A DNA stretch of 64,000 bases from Bacillota bacterium (GCA_023393165.1 JAEWMJ010000006.1:310001-374000), one strand, 5' to 3'. Positions 49,229 to 58,660 are shown, counted from the first letter of the stretch. The notes: generated by a model from the sequence alone, not told the origin. Translations and numbers: made by a program.

Positions 49229-52126
49229 ATGTTTGAAAATAAATATTTATTAATTAATAATATCAAAGTTGAATTAATTTCATTTTACGCTGCAATTATA
49301 ATTAGCTTCTCAATTTACTATTTAATAAAAATTTTAAATTATTATATAAATAATAAACCTATTTTCCAAGACCTAAAAAGTTCTGTATTGAAATCCCTTT
49401 GGTTAAGTTCTTTATTAGTTTTCATTTATTTTTGTTTAATACTTTGCAATCAAATTGATTTTATGAAAAACATCTTTACCGCTATCTATAATATTCAATA
49501 TTTATTATTAGGTCTTGTTTTAATTAGCTTATTTTTTTTATTTATATACAAAAATAAAAATTCCTATATTGATACGATTGAAAAACACATTTTCATAATT
49601 GGTTTGATAATATTGCTGGCAAACTATCTTATTGCTAACATTGAGATTTTAGCTTTTGGAAATTGGATATATATGATAATTGCAATAATGTATATCTTTA
49701 TTCTTAACCAGTATAAAGAAATAAAAGAAAAAAAGAATTCTTTAGTTTTAAAACATGATGAGAGTTTGGATCAAGCTAGAAATAATTTAGCAGATCTATT
49801 TGATAAAAGGCAATTACAGTGTAAACAATTATGTCATTATATTCAAAAATCTTTTAACCCTCAGCCTTTTATAATTTGTGTATCAGGAGAATGGGGCAAT
49901 GGAAAAACTTCATTAGTTAACGCTTTATTAAACGAACTAAAATATGACAATATATGGTTAAATTTAAAAGATTTAGATAATCTAGAGATATTATTTAAAG
50001 CATTCTTCGACCAATTACAAACTTTATTAAAAAAAAATCATTGTTATACTGGTAATGGATCAGATTTCAAGCGTTATATGAAGTCTGTTTTAAAACTAAT
50101 TGATAATAAAACATATTCTTTATTAGATGATTTGTTTCATACAGATAGTCGAGATTCCAATTTTAGAAATATTCAACCAATAATTGAAAATCAAATAGGA
50201 AGCACCTTAATAAATAAACAAAAGAAGAAATTATTAATTGTATTAGATGATATTGATAGGTGTGATCAAAATAGAGCAAAAGAATATTTATATTTTATAA
50301 AAGAAATAGCTGGTTTATTAAATACAATTACGATATTCCTATGTGACTATGTAAAATTACAAGATTTAATTGGAGATGAGTATCTAGAGAAATTTATACA
50401 AAAAAGATTTGAATTATATAAAGTATCTTATAGAGATTTAATTGAATATTATATTAAAAATAAGATTTATTTAGATGAGCAAAAAGTTATAGAAAAGTTT
50501 GATTCAGAACTTACAATATTAATCAAGAAAAGGATAACTAATTATCTTGATGATGCTTTAACTAATGGAAAGAAAAAAATTGAGGCTATTAAAAATTATG
50601 AAGAACATGAAGAAAAACAAGAAGATAAAACAAAAAAACAGAAAGAAATAGAAAGTATAAAAATATTCTTGGCTGATTTTGAAAATAATTTGTCAAATGT
50701 AAGAAAACTTAAAAATTATTTTAGAGAAATTGAAGATTTAATTTATAAGTTAGAAGTTGCGTATAAAAATCAATTAAGAGAAGATATTGATCTTGCTGCT
50801 TTTTTTAATAAATATCATATTATGGATTGCATCTTGTTTGTTGCGTTAATTAAAATTTATTTTAGATCAGAATATTTAAAAATTCAGCAGAATGGTCTGG
50901 AAAAATTTATGGAAGGTGGTCATTTGATTATTGGTTTATTTACAACAAATATTATGTCAATCTCAATGTCAAATATATTATCAGATAATTTATGGTTAAG
51001 CTATGATTTTACTGATTATCCAGTAAAAGAAGTAATTGAAATATTAATATATGGTAGGGAGGTCATTGAACCTATTGTAATATATAAAGAAACAGATGAG
51101 GAACGGACTATAAGATTATTCAATGCATTCTATAATAATCATTTTCAAAATAATGTAAATTTTAGTATTAATTCAAAAACGGATATCATAAAAGTTTTAA
51201 AAGATATTATTGAATATGAAGCCATTAAAAATGTTAATGCAAGCTCTATTTTAAAAAGATTTTTTAAATATGTATCAAGTATTCTATATAAAGAAATTTC
51301 TTTATCAGAAATATTTGAAATTTTTGAATCCGATTATATTAGAGTAAATATTAGTACAAGTTTTTATTTAAAAATTTATCAATTTGCACTTAATAATAAC
51401 CATACTAATCCCCAAAATGACTGGGAGAAAGCTTTAAAATATATTCTAAATTATAAAAGACAATTATTTAGGATACATAGAGTCGAGGAACACCTACAAA
51501 AGGTTTTAAGAGCTTACCTTGTTATAAAAAACGAAGAAAATATTATTGAAAGTATGTTTGAAGATATTTCATTGCACGGAATGGAAGCCTTTTGCAAGAA
51601 TTTTTGCAAAAGATATAATATCCCTCTATACAAAGATGTATTAGTTAATTTGAAGAATATAACAGATTTGTGTCTGAACATACTTAAAAGAAATGGTTAT
51701 TATAATCTGCCGTGTATTAATGAAGAATTTAACTTTATTTATCAATATATAAAACTTGAAAGGCAATTCGATCGTCTAGAAAGACTGATTAAATCATATA
51801 TTCCCAAAACTATTACTGAAAATGATTTAAATACAAATTATATTGAAAATACCATAGATAAAATAATCGAATACAATGCATTTTTAAAATATGATAAAAA
51901 TAACAAGTTTTATTATTTAACTTTTTTTACAAAACTGGAAAAAGAGTATAACAAAAAATTAATGACAGACCAAGAAATTTTAGCCCTTAAACGTCTTCTT
52001 GAGTTCGATGCTGATTTTGACTATCTTTATCCTTATATAGTTTTAAAAATTTTTAAAATTGAATTAAAACAGAGTAGATTGAGGCTGCTAATGGTTCTGA
52101 AAAAAATCGGTGATAAGAAGAACTAA
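49229..52126 (+). CDS. KAP-type P-loop NTPase with N-terminal membrane helices, possible phage defence
   Basis: About 965 residues. Residues 15-160 hold about five hydrophobic helices. A P-loop domain follows: Walker A GEWGNGKTS (about 220-228) and Walker B LLIVLDDIDRC (about 336-346), the DDIDR form of KAP NTPases; a segment CDYVKLQDLIGDEYLEKFIQKRFE fits the family's sensor region. Residues 400-500 are charged and coiled-coil-like; the rest is helical with no match I know. The gene is very AT-rich with ATA/AGA/TTA codons, unlike its neighbours, and sits beside IS30 in an accessory block: signs of transfer. Some KAP proteins (PifA, QatA) block phages; that role is inference. ATG 49229 has GAGG 6 bases upstream. 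Confidence 0.82.
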   Translation: MFENKYLLINNIKVELISFYAAIIISFSIYYLIKILNYYINNKPIFQDLKSSVLKSLWLSSLLVFIYFCLILCNQIDFMKNIFTAIYNIQYLLLGLVLISLFFLFIYKNKNSYIDTIEKHIFIIGLIILLANYLIANIEILAFGNWIYMIIAIMYIFILNQYKEIKEKKNSLVLKHDESLDQARNNLADLFDKRQLQCKQLCHYIQKSFNPQPFIICVSGEWGNGKTSLVNALLNELKYDNIWLNLKDLDNLEILFKAFFDQLQTLLKKNHCYTGNGSDFKRYMKSVLKLIDNKTYSLLDDLFHTDSRDSNFRNIQPIIENQIGSTLINKQKKKLLIVLDDIDRCDQNRAKEYLYFIKEIAGLLNTITIFLCDYVKLQDLIGDEYLEKFIQKRFELYKVSYRDLIEYYIKNKIYLDEQKVIEKFDSELTILIKKRITNYLDDALTNGKKKIEAIKNYEEHEEKQEDKTKKQKEIESIKIFLADFENNLSNVRKLKNYFREIEDLIYKLEVAYKNQLREDIDLAAFFNKYHIMDCILFVALIKIYFRSEYLKIQQNGLEKFMEGGHLIIGLFTTNIMSISMSNILSDNLWLSYDFTDYPVKEVIEILIYGREVIEPIVIYKETDEERTIRLFNAFYNNHFQNNVNFSINSKTDIIKVLKDIIEYEAIKNVNASSILKRFFKYVSSILYKEISLSEIFEIFESDYIRVNISTSFYLKIYQFALNNNHTNPQNDWEKALKYILNYKRQLFRIHRVEEHLQKVLRAYLVIKNEENIIESMFEDISLHGMEAFCKNFCKRYNIPLYKDVLVNLKNITDLCLNILKRNGYYNLPCINEEFNFIYQYIKLERQFDRLERLIKSYIPKTITENDLNTNYIENTIDKIIEYNAFLKYDKNNKFYYLTFFTKLEKEYNKKLMTDQEILALKRLLEFDADFDYLYPYIVLKIFKIELKQSRLRLLMVLKKIGDKKN

Positions 52127-52173
52127 AAGCAATTCAAGTATACTTCCCTCCAAAACCGGGCATAATGCACTAA

Positions 52174-52337
52174 AGTAACCGCTGATTCATTCGGAACGCG
52201 GTCTTGGCGGCTGGGCTTTGTGCCCTGCGGTGTCGCTAAAAGGCTTGAAATAGCGCTGCTATTCCTGCGCTTTTGCTCCTGGCAGGACGCAAATCCATCT
52301 CGCCAATTCCATATACCTCATCGAATCATCGGCTACT
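52174..52337. repeat. Dispersed palindromic repeat, family B, copy 2
   Basis: Inverted ends AGTAACCGCTGATTCATTCG and CGAATCATCGGCTACT. Same order of blocks as 31364-31564 but without the extra hairpin. It marks the right border of the accessory block, just before yaaL. Confidence 0.75.
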
Positions 52338-52383
52338 AAAGAAAAAACGGCATCGTTTTTTAAATGTATTTTGGAGGAAATAA

Positions 52384-52572
52384 ATGAATAAGGAATTCAG
52401 TCAATTCATGAACGAGCAAGACATCAAATCGGCGTACAGGGACTGGGAGGACGCCCAAAACTTCTTTGAGTATGTAAGCGAACCTGAACTGGTGGATTAC
52501 GCGGTATACGCGATCGAGGCCGCAAAACGGCGGTTCTTGTATATGCTGCGCCAGTGCAAATCACACAATTAA
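52384..52572 (+). CDS. yaaL: YaaL-like DUF2508 protein
   Basis: A 62-residue, mostly helical protein (DWEDAQNFFEYVSEPELVDYAVYAIEAAKRRFLYML). DUF2508 genes lie between recR and bofA in Bacillus and relatives; here bofA follows after 77 bases. Function unknown. GGAGGAAATAA precedes the ATG. Confidence 0.82.
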   Translation: MNKEFSQFMNEQDIKSAYRDWEDAQNFFEYVSEPELVDYAVYAIEAAKRRFLYMLRQCKSHN

Positions 52573-52649
52573 ACCCAAAGACTTAAGTATATTGCCCCTT
52601 TTGCGCTCATAATTATTGATAAGAGTATTGCGCGGAAGGGGCGAAATTT

Positions 52650-52928
52650 ATGGACCTGGGAATCGGCTTTCAGGAAATTCTTTTTTTTGCTTTGGGTCTT
52701 GTGCTGCTATATTTTTTAGGGTACATAATATTATCGCCTTTTACGCTGCTTATGAAGTTTATATTAAGCGCGTTTCTGGGGGCTGCGGCTGTAGTTGTCA
52801 TCAATCTTGCGGGCGCAAGCTTTGGCGTAACGATCCCTGTGAATCCTGCAACCGCCCTGATCGTCGGTTTTCTTGGCCTGCCCGGGGTAGTGCTTATTTT
52901 TGTGCTGAAATTGATTTTTGGTATATAA
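52650..52928 (+). CDS. bofA: BofA-like inhibitor of pro-sigma-K processing
   Basis: A 92-residue membrane protein with two to three helices and the family core LAGASFGVTIPVNPATALIVGFLGLPGVVLI. In B. subtilis BofA sits in the outer forespore membrane and, with SpoIVFA, holds the protease SpoIVFB inactive. SpoIVFA- and SpoIVFB-like genes are at 30.5-32.5 kb. AAGGGGCG precedes ATG 52650. Confidence 0.9.
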   Translation: MDLGIGFQEILFFALGLVLLYFLGYIILSPFTLLMKFILSAFLGAAAVVVINLAGASFGVTIPVNPATALIVGFLGLPGVVLIFVLKLIFGI

Positions 52929-52979
52929 AATTTTAGTCTTTTTTGGTATAATTAGATAAATTATAATTCAAGGAATCAT

Positions 52980-53543
52980 ATGCTGGAACATTTATACCAA
53001 AAAATACGGGACGCATTTCCCGGGCAGGAACTAGTTCTGGGGGACGGAAACCCAAAGGCGCAGATCATGCTGATCGGCGAGGCTCCGGGCAAAACCGAAG
53101 TGGAGCTGAAAAGGCCGTTTGTGGGTAAGGCCGGAAAAAACCTGGACATGTTTCTCCAATATATCCGGCTGAAACGCGAAGACATATACATCACCAATTC
53201 CGTTAAGTTCCGTCCGACGCGGATCAGCGAGTGGGGTTCGGTGGCCAACAGGGCGCCCACGCCCGAGGAAATCGCGGCGCAGCGGGCTTTTTTAATGGAA
53301 GAGGTGGAAATCGTAGACCCCAGGGTGATCGTTACTTTGGGAAACGTGCCGCTGAAAAGCGTGATGAACAACATGGCGCTGACAATAGGCGCGTATCACG
53401 GAAAAGCGATCCATTCGCCCAAAAGCGGCCGCTATCTGTTTGCCTTATACCATCCCGCCAGCATTATATACAGAAAAGAGCTGGCGGCGGTGTATGAACA
53501 GGATCTTAAAAAACTTGCCGAATTTGTGAGGACATTAGAGTAG
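52980..53543 (+). CDS. Family-4-like uracil-DNA glycosylase lacking cysteines
   Basis: Expected to remove uracil from DNA. 187 residues with the motif GEAPGKTEVELKRPFVGKAGKNLD (active-site loop 1), ITNSVKFRP, VTLGNVPLKS and LYHPAS (leucine/histidine loop). Family 4 enzymes hold a [4Fe-4S] cluster through four cysteines; this protein has no cysteine at all, so it cannot hold one. An extended -10 (TGGTATAAT, to 52952) lies upstream and AAGGA before ATG 52980. Confidence 0.85.
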   Translation: MLEHLYQKIRDAFPGQELVLGDGNPKAQIMLIGEAPGKTEVELKRPFVGKAGKNLDMFLQYIRLKREDIYITNSVKFRPTRISEWGSVANRAPTPEEIAAQRAFLMEEVEIVDPRVIVTLGNVPLKSVMNNMALTIGAYHGKAIHSPKSGRYLFALYHPASIIYRKELAAVYEQDLKKLAEFVRTLE

Positions 53544-53591
53544 AAGCGGTTTTGGGCCGGGATATTCTTTTAAAACCTTACGAGGTAAATT

Positions 53592-54749
53592 ATGCGAAGG
53601 ATGAAAAGATGGGTATGCCTCTTATGCGCGGTCTGCCTGACGGCGGCTGTCTGGGCGGCGTTCCCAAAAACGGCATCGGCTATCGCGGCGTTCGAGGAGG
53701 CTACGGTCATAGCCGACGATGTGAATATGAGGCTCCGGCCGACGGTTGACTCTCCATTCGTATTGAAATTGAAACTGGGCACCAGGGTAGGCGTCTTTTG
53801 CGAGGAAGTGGACGGATGGTGCCGTATTATTTATGGCAATTACCGGGGATACGTAAGCAAGGATTACGTGTTCCTGCCATCCACCGATACCATGGTGGGA
53901 AATGTATTGATCGATTCGTGTCCGGTTACCCATACGTCCGGAGACTACGCGCAGTCCATAGGGACGCTGAGCGCGGGCGATGGCGTAACCATTACGGATA
54001 TCCAGGGAGAGTATTACAGGATCAGCCTGCAGGACGGTTCCGAAGGGTTCGTAAAGAACACAAACCTGAAGACCAGTTCCGCGAAAACGGCGTCCAACCT
54101 TTTAAAGAAGGGAATGAAGGGCGCCGAAGTAACCAAAATGCAGAATAAGCTCAGGGAACGCGGCTTTCTGGACGCGTCTTCCACCGGGGAGTTCGGCGAT
54201 AAAACCTTTGAAGCGGTAAGCGCGTTCCAGGAAGCCGCCGGAATAGCCGCGGACGGGATTGCCGGCCAAGCCACTCTGGAGGCGCTTTACAGCAACAGCA
54301 ATATTGTGCGCACCGCAGCCGCCCGCGCGGGGCTCGAGGGAAAAGTGCAGCTTACCCCCTGGAGCGAGGCGCAGGATATCTTTTCGGAAGGATCGGTTGC
54401 ACTGATCACAGACGTCAAGACGGGGCTGCAATGGCATGAGCAGCGGTTTGGAGGCTGGTATCACGCTGATTGTGAACCGGTGTCCGCGGAGGATACCGCC
54501 AAGCTGAAAGAGGCGTACGGCGGTGAATGGAGCTGGGACAGGCGTGCGGTCTGGGTCACGATCGACGGCGTCACAATGGCGGCTTCCATAAACGGTATGC
54601 CGCATATGGCATCTCCCATAGAGGGGAATAATTTTCCGGGGCATCACTGCATCCACTTTTACAAAAGCAAGGTGCACGAAACCTCGGCGGAATGCCCCAG
54701 GCATCAGGCTATGGTGCAATACGCCTATAAAGTGGGCAATTCGGTTTAG
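53592..54749 (+). CDS. Secreted SH3-domain/peptidoglycan-binding protein
   Basis: 385 residues. Signal peptide (residues 1-30, LCAVCLTAAVWAAFPKTASA), two bacterial SH3 domains (about 38-95 and 105-160), a peptidoglycan-binding type 1 domain (about 172-232, KGMKGAEVTKMQNKLRERGF) and a C-terminal domain of about 140 residues with conserved-looking His/Cys/Trp residues (WYHADCEP, FPGHHCIHFYKSKVH, CPRHQAM). The last domain looks like an enzyme or metal site; I cannot name it with certainty. It acts outside the cell on the wall. GAGG lies 7 bases before ATG 53592. Confidence 0.83.
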   Translation: MRRMKRWVCLLCAVCLTAAVWAAFPKTASAIAAFEEATVIADDVNMRLRPTVDSPFVLKLKLGTRVGVFCEEVDGWCRIIYGNYRGYVSKDYVFLPSTDTMVGNVLIDSCPVTHTSGDYAQSIGTLSAGDGVTITDIQGEYYRISLQDGSEGFVKNTNLKTSSAKTASNLLKKGMKGAEVTKMQNKLRERGFLDASSTGEFGDKTFEAVSAFQEAAGIAADGIAGQATLEALYSNSNIVRTAAARAGLEGKVQLTPWSEAQDIFSEGSVALITDVKTGLQWHEQRFGGWYHADCEPVSAEDTAKLKEAYGGEWSWDRRAVWVTIDGVTMAASINGMPHMASPIEGNNFPGHHCIHFYKSKVHETSAECPRHQAMVQYAYKVGNSV

Positions 54750-54750
54750 C

Positions 54751-54870
54751 AAAACCGTTGAGAAACGCCAACTACTTTGTTGTTTCTCCGCTTGGTCGTC
54801 AGCGTAGGATTAACTACGCTTACCTCCCAATGCTCGAAACGCCTCGTATTTGGCGCTTTCAGCGGTTTTG
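54751..54870. repeat. Dispersed palindromic repeat, family A, copy 3
   Basis: Ends AAAACCGTTGAGAAACGCC and GGCGCTTTCAGCGGTTTT, internal AGCGTAG/CTACGCT hairpin; same layout as copies 1 and 2, starting just after a stop codon. Confidence 0.85.
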
Positions 54871-54925
54871 CAGCTTATAAACAAACCTGCCCTGTAAAGA
54901 AATTTGTGATAAATATTAGGGGAAA

Positions 54926-56113
54926 ATGATGGCGAGATTTTTACACTGCGCCGATCTGCATTTAGGGAAACACGCATATGGAAATCCGGAGCGCTTTTTG
55001 GATATGATGCGCGCGTTCTCATACGCCGCAGATTACGCTATAAAAGAAAAACTGGATTTTATTTTAATCAGCGGGGATATTTTCGACGCCCGCGTGATCA
55101 ATTCGGCAACACTGTCCCAGGCGGTTTCAATTTTCGAAAAGTTATCGCAGAACCGCATGGATGTGTACGCGATCGAAGGCAATCACGACAGGGCGTTTTT
55201 GCGCGACCGGGATTCATGGCTGCATTTTCTGGAGGGCAGGGGGTATTTAAAGCTTCTGCGTCCTACGGTTTCGGGACAGGATGTCCTATTCGAGGAATAC
55301 AGGCAGGGCGCAGGCTGCGTGGCAATTGCGGCGGGCGTGCGTCTCATCGGCCTCGGGTATCCGGGCGCGTCCTGCGGGACATATCTGCAAAAAATGGACG
55401 AATGGCTCCAAAAAACCGAGGATTACACCGTGCTATTGCTGCACGCGGGTTTTTCCAATATATTCTCAGAGGATATGGGCCGCATGGATATGGCGCTCCT
55501 GGAGAAGGTTTTTGACAGGGTGGACTATGTGGCGATGGGGCATATCCACCGCAGGGAAGAGATGCTGGGCAGGGTATATATGCCCGGCTCCACCGAATAC
55601 ACCGATTCACGGGAGGCCATGCGCAGGGATGAAAAAGGTTTTTACACGGTGGATACAGGGACGAGCAGCATATCCTTTATACCGGTTCCGGTACGGCCTT
55701 ATTGCTTTTTTGACGTGGATGCGGGGGAAAGCACGGATATTGCGGAGACGATCCTTAAAAAAACCGGAGTGCTCAAGGGTAATCCCGTATTGGGCGTCAC
55801 GCTCAGGATATCCGGGCCGCTGGCCGATAAAAAAGAACTGGAACAAAAGGTAGCGCAGGAATCCGGCGCTTTGCTGGCAGAGATAACCGTGGTTTCCGGC
55901 GCGGGACTTGAGACGGCGGACGATTTTAAAACGCTCAACAGGGAGGACTTTGAACGGGCTGTGCTTTTCAATTTATTAAGTGAAAACGGAATGAAAGAGG
56001 AGCGCGCAGCGGCCCTTGCCGCCTATGCGATGGAACTCAAAAAAAACGCAAACGATTTTGATCCGGAACTGGCGCTTGCGGGATTGCTGGAGGTGAGCCG
56101 CAATGCTGATTGA
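54926..56113 (+). CDS. sbcD: SbcD/YhaO-like DNA repair exonuclease
   Basis: A Mre11-type nuclease subunit that works with the downstream Rad50-type ATPase on DNA ends. 395 residues with the phosphodiesterase motifs DLHLGKH, SGDIFD, GNHDR, HAGF and GHIHRRE (all metal ligands present). The C-terminal 130 residues form a capping/interaction domain. Overlaps the next gene by 11 bases. It could be called yhaO-like as well as sbcD. Confidence 0.9.
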   Translation: MMARFLHCADLHLGKHAYGNPERFLDMMRAFSYAADYAIKEKLDFILISGDIFDARVINSATLSQAVSIFEKLSQNRMDVYAIEGNHDRAFLRDRDSWLHFLEGRGYLKLLRPTVSGQDVLFEEYRQGAGCVAIAAGVRLIGLGYPGASCGTYLQKMDEWLQKTEDYTVLLLHAGFSNIFSEDMGRMDMALLEKVFDRVDYVAMGHIHRREEMLGRVYMPGSTEYTDSREAMRRDEKGFYTVDTGTSSISFIPVPVRPYCFFDVDAGESTDIAETILKKTGVLKGNPVLGVTLRISGPLADKKELEQKVAQESGALLAEITVVSGAGLETADDFKTLNREDFERAVLFNLLSENGMKEERAAALAAYAMELKKNANDFDPELALAGLLEVSRNAD

Positions 56114-58373
56114 ATCCGTCCGCCTGAAAAACATCAAGAGCTTTTCGGACGCGGAGATACGTTTTAAAGCGGGCGTCAATTTCATAAAGGGAGCAAACGG
56201 AACGGGCAAAAGCACTCTCATAGAATCCATTGGATTCGCCCTGTTCAATGTAACCACCACAGGGTTCTCGGGCGGCATCCATTCCTATCTGCTGCGGGAA
56301 GGCGAACGGGAAGGCGAAGTTTGCGTGCGTTTCCGGGCAAACGGCCAGAGTTATTCCGTGACCCGTACGGTATGCCAGGAAACCGGACGCCGCAGATGGC
56401 AGATATCCTGCGGGGAAGAACCCGTGGTAGGGCTGCTGACGGACAGGGACAGGATGGCCTTCCTGCAGGACGCCATGGGCATTCCGCCCGAGCAAAAGAC
56501 GGACAAGCTGTTCACGGATATGATCGGCGTGAAACAGGGACAGTTTAAAGCGCCGTTTGAGGATTCACAGGCAAACCGCATCCGGTATTTCAACGAGATA
56601 TTCGGCGTGGCGGATTTCAACCGGGCGCGGGACAACATGGCTGCGGTCAAAAAAAACATACAGTCAAAACGGTCGGAGCTTAAAAACCTATCCGCTGTTC
56701 TGGAGGGGACGATTGCGCAGTACGACGCCAAAAAAGAGGAATATGCCCGCCTTGGGTCCGAACTCGCATCAGCCGAAGAGGCGTTTTTAAATTTAAGCGA
56801 ACAGAGTAAAAGAGCAAAAGAGGTATACGGACTTCACCGCGAACTGGAAACGCTGGCAGCCCAGATTGAGATGGTCAGGCAAAACGGGGAAAAACAGATG
56901 AGTGAGGCGCTTTCGGAATCGGAGCGCCTGGCGGCGGAACTTTCCCGTGCGGCTGAAGAAGAAAACGCGGTTTTAAGGGAAACGGAATCCCATAAAAAGC
57001 GGCAGGCTGCAATGGACGCGGCACGTGAAGCCCTTGATATAATCAGGCGGGACGCTTCCGGCGTTGGGGATTATTTGCATGGAACTATTGATAGGATTGC
57101 GTACGAGAGGGATAATGTGTTAAAATCTCTTGAGGAAGCAAAATCCGAAGCAGCCAAACTGGAGAACGGTATTTGCCCTTATTTTGGTGAATCCTGCGCT
57201 AAGATGCAGGGCAGGCAGGCGCTCAGCCGCACGCAGCCTTTACTGGAAAAATTGAGGGAAACCGAATCCAGATTCTATGAAGCGCTGATACGTCCCCGGA
57301 AAATGGAATGGGAAAAACACATTTCAGCCTATGTGTCGGCTGCCGGGGAACTTTGCGGTTTTTTTGAGAAGCAGCCGCTTTCCGGGAATACTGCAATGGA
57401 ACCGTTTCATGCGTTTATAAGCGCAGACGGAGACGTTCTGGCGCTGTACGGCGCGCTTGCGCGGTGGGCTGGGGAGATCCGCCGGGCAGAAGAAATTTAT
57501 TCGTCTCATGCGGCGGAACTTGAGTCCGCTCTGGACGCCCGGCATAAAGACCTGATCTCACGCGGCGCATCAGTGTCCGGGGCTTTAACCGGTATTCGCA
57601 AGAGACAGGACGAGACCCAAAAAAGAATTGAAAGCCTGCGCCGGGAAATGGAAACAGCCGGAATCAAGGAAAAAAGGCGTGACGAAATCATAGCGGCGCT
57701 GGGAAAAGATAAAACAAGCGCCGGTGAGGCGCAGAACGAACTCATGCGGATTACCGGGGAAGCGGGCCGCGTGGATGAGCAGCGGCAAAGCCTTAAAAAA
57801 ATGTTGGGGTCGCTGGCGCGGGATATTGAAGAGATGGATAAAACCCGTTCAAAAATCGCCGAATACGAAAAACAGGACGCGGAATTTTCGCGGGCGGCAG
57901 GCACCGCAGAATTGCTGGCAGATCTTCTCCGGCGCGCGGGCGGCAGGGTTGCCGAACTGTATACGGGAAAGATATCGGCCTTTGCCGCACGGATGTACGC
58001 CGGGGTGGCCGAAGACGGCGCGCAGCTTAAATTTGACACGGAATATGACGCCAAATTGGTTGATATATATAAAGGGAATAAGCGTATACGCAGTTTCAAC
58101 CAGCTTTCGGGCGGGCAGCGGATGATCGCCGCGTTATGTGTGCGTATCGCCATGCTCACCTGTTTTGCCGGATTGCCTATCGCGTTTTTTGATGAACCGA
58201 CAGAAAATATAGACGCTGAAAAAAAGCAGAATTTGGCCGAAATATTAAAAAAGATGCTGGGCGATTTTACCCAGATATTTATCATAAGCCATGACGACGC
58301 TTTTGATAGATTGACAGAAAACGTTATTTATCTGGAGGAAACTCGAGAGGGTACAATATGCGGAGCTCTATAG
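56103..58373 (+). CDS. sbcC: SbcC/Rad50-like ATPase
   Basis: The SMC-type partner of the nuclease upstream. 756 residues, shorter than E. coli SbcC (about 1050). N-terminal Walker A GANGTGKST (about 35-43), long coiled coils with a hook region at about residue 355-370, and C-terminal signature LSGGQRMIAALCVRIA with Walker B IAFFDEPTENID. The zinc hook is CPYFGESC (C-x6-C) instead of the usual CPxC. The stop codon overlaps a family C repeat. Confidence 0.9.
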   Translation: MLIESVRLKNIKSFSDAEIRFKAGVNFIKGANGTGKSTLIESIGFALFNVTTTGFSGGIHSYLLREGEREGEVCVRFRANGQSYSVTRTVCQETGRRRWQISCGEEPVVGLLTDRDRMAFLQDAMGIPPEQKTDKLFTDMIGVKQGQFKAPFEDSQANRIRYFNEIFGVADFNRARDNMAAVKKNIQSKRSELKNLSAVLEGTIAQYDAKKEEYARLGSELASAEEAFLNLSEQSKRAKEVYGLHRELETLAAQIEMVRQNGEKQMSEALSESERLAAELSRAAEEENAVLRETESHKKRQAAMDAAREALDIIRRDASGVGDYLHGTIDRIAYERDNVLKSLEEAKSEAAKLENGICPYFGESCAKMQGRQALSRTQPLLEKLRETESRFYEALIRPRKMEWEKHISAYVSAAGELCGFFEKQPLSGNTAMEPFHAFISADGDVLALYGALARWAGEIRRAEEIYSSHAAELESALDARHKDLISRGASVSGALTGIRKRQDETQKRIESLRREMETAGIKEKRRDEIIAALGKDKTSAGEAQNELMRITGEAGRVDEQRQSLKKMLGSLARDIEEMDKTRSKIAEYEKQDAEFSRAAGTAELLADLLRRAGGRVAELYTGKISAFAARMYAGVAEDGAQLKFDTEYDAKLVDIYKGNKRIRSFNQLSGGQRMIAALCVRIAMLTCFAGLPIAFFDEPTENIDAEKKQNLAEILKKMLGDFTQIFIISHDDAFDRLTENVIYLEETREGTICGAL

Positions 58374-58646
58374 GCAAAGGGAGTCGAGCCCATGCGGTTC
58401 AGAGGTGCGTCAAGCACGGCATTACTGCTTTGCCGCGCTTTGCCGTAGCACCTACTACGGCTGCATCCCGGCGCCTTGCACTGCCAAACCTTACGCCCCT
58501 CTGAACTCGCAGACCCAAAAGCCGCCATTTGGGATGCAGTTAGCGAAAGAGGAAGGAGCCATAGCGGCGCTATGGCGACTGACGATGACAAAGAAATGCG
58601 CCCAAGCGGTGGCTTTTGGGCGCATGGGTCCGATTCTCTTTACCTT
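58372..58646. repeat. Dispersed palindromic repeat, family C, full copy 2 (MITE-like)
   Basis: A 275-bp element. Ends AGGCAAAGGGAGTCGAGCCC and the complement of CATGGGTCCGATTCTCTTTA agree at about 18 of 23 positions. Inner pairings match copy 1 (for example CCCAAAAGCCGCCATTTGGG with a CCCAAGCGGTGGCTTTTGGG segment; GCCATAGCGGCGCTATGGC). It starts in the sbcC stop codon and ends directly before the AGGAGG of ctpA, in the same orientation as copy 1 before mreC. Confidence 0.85.
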
Positions 58647-58660
58647 AGGAGGAAAAACGG

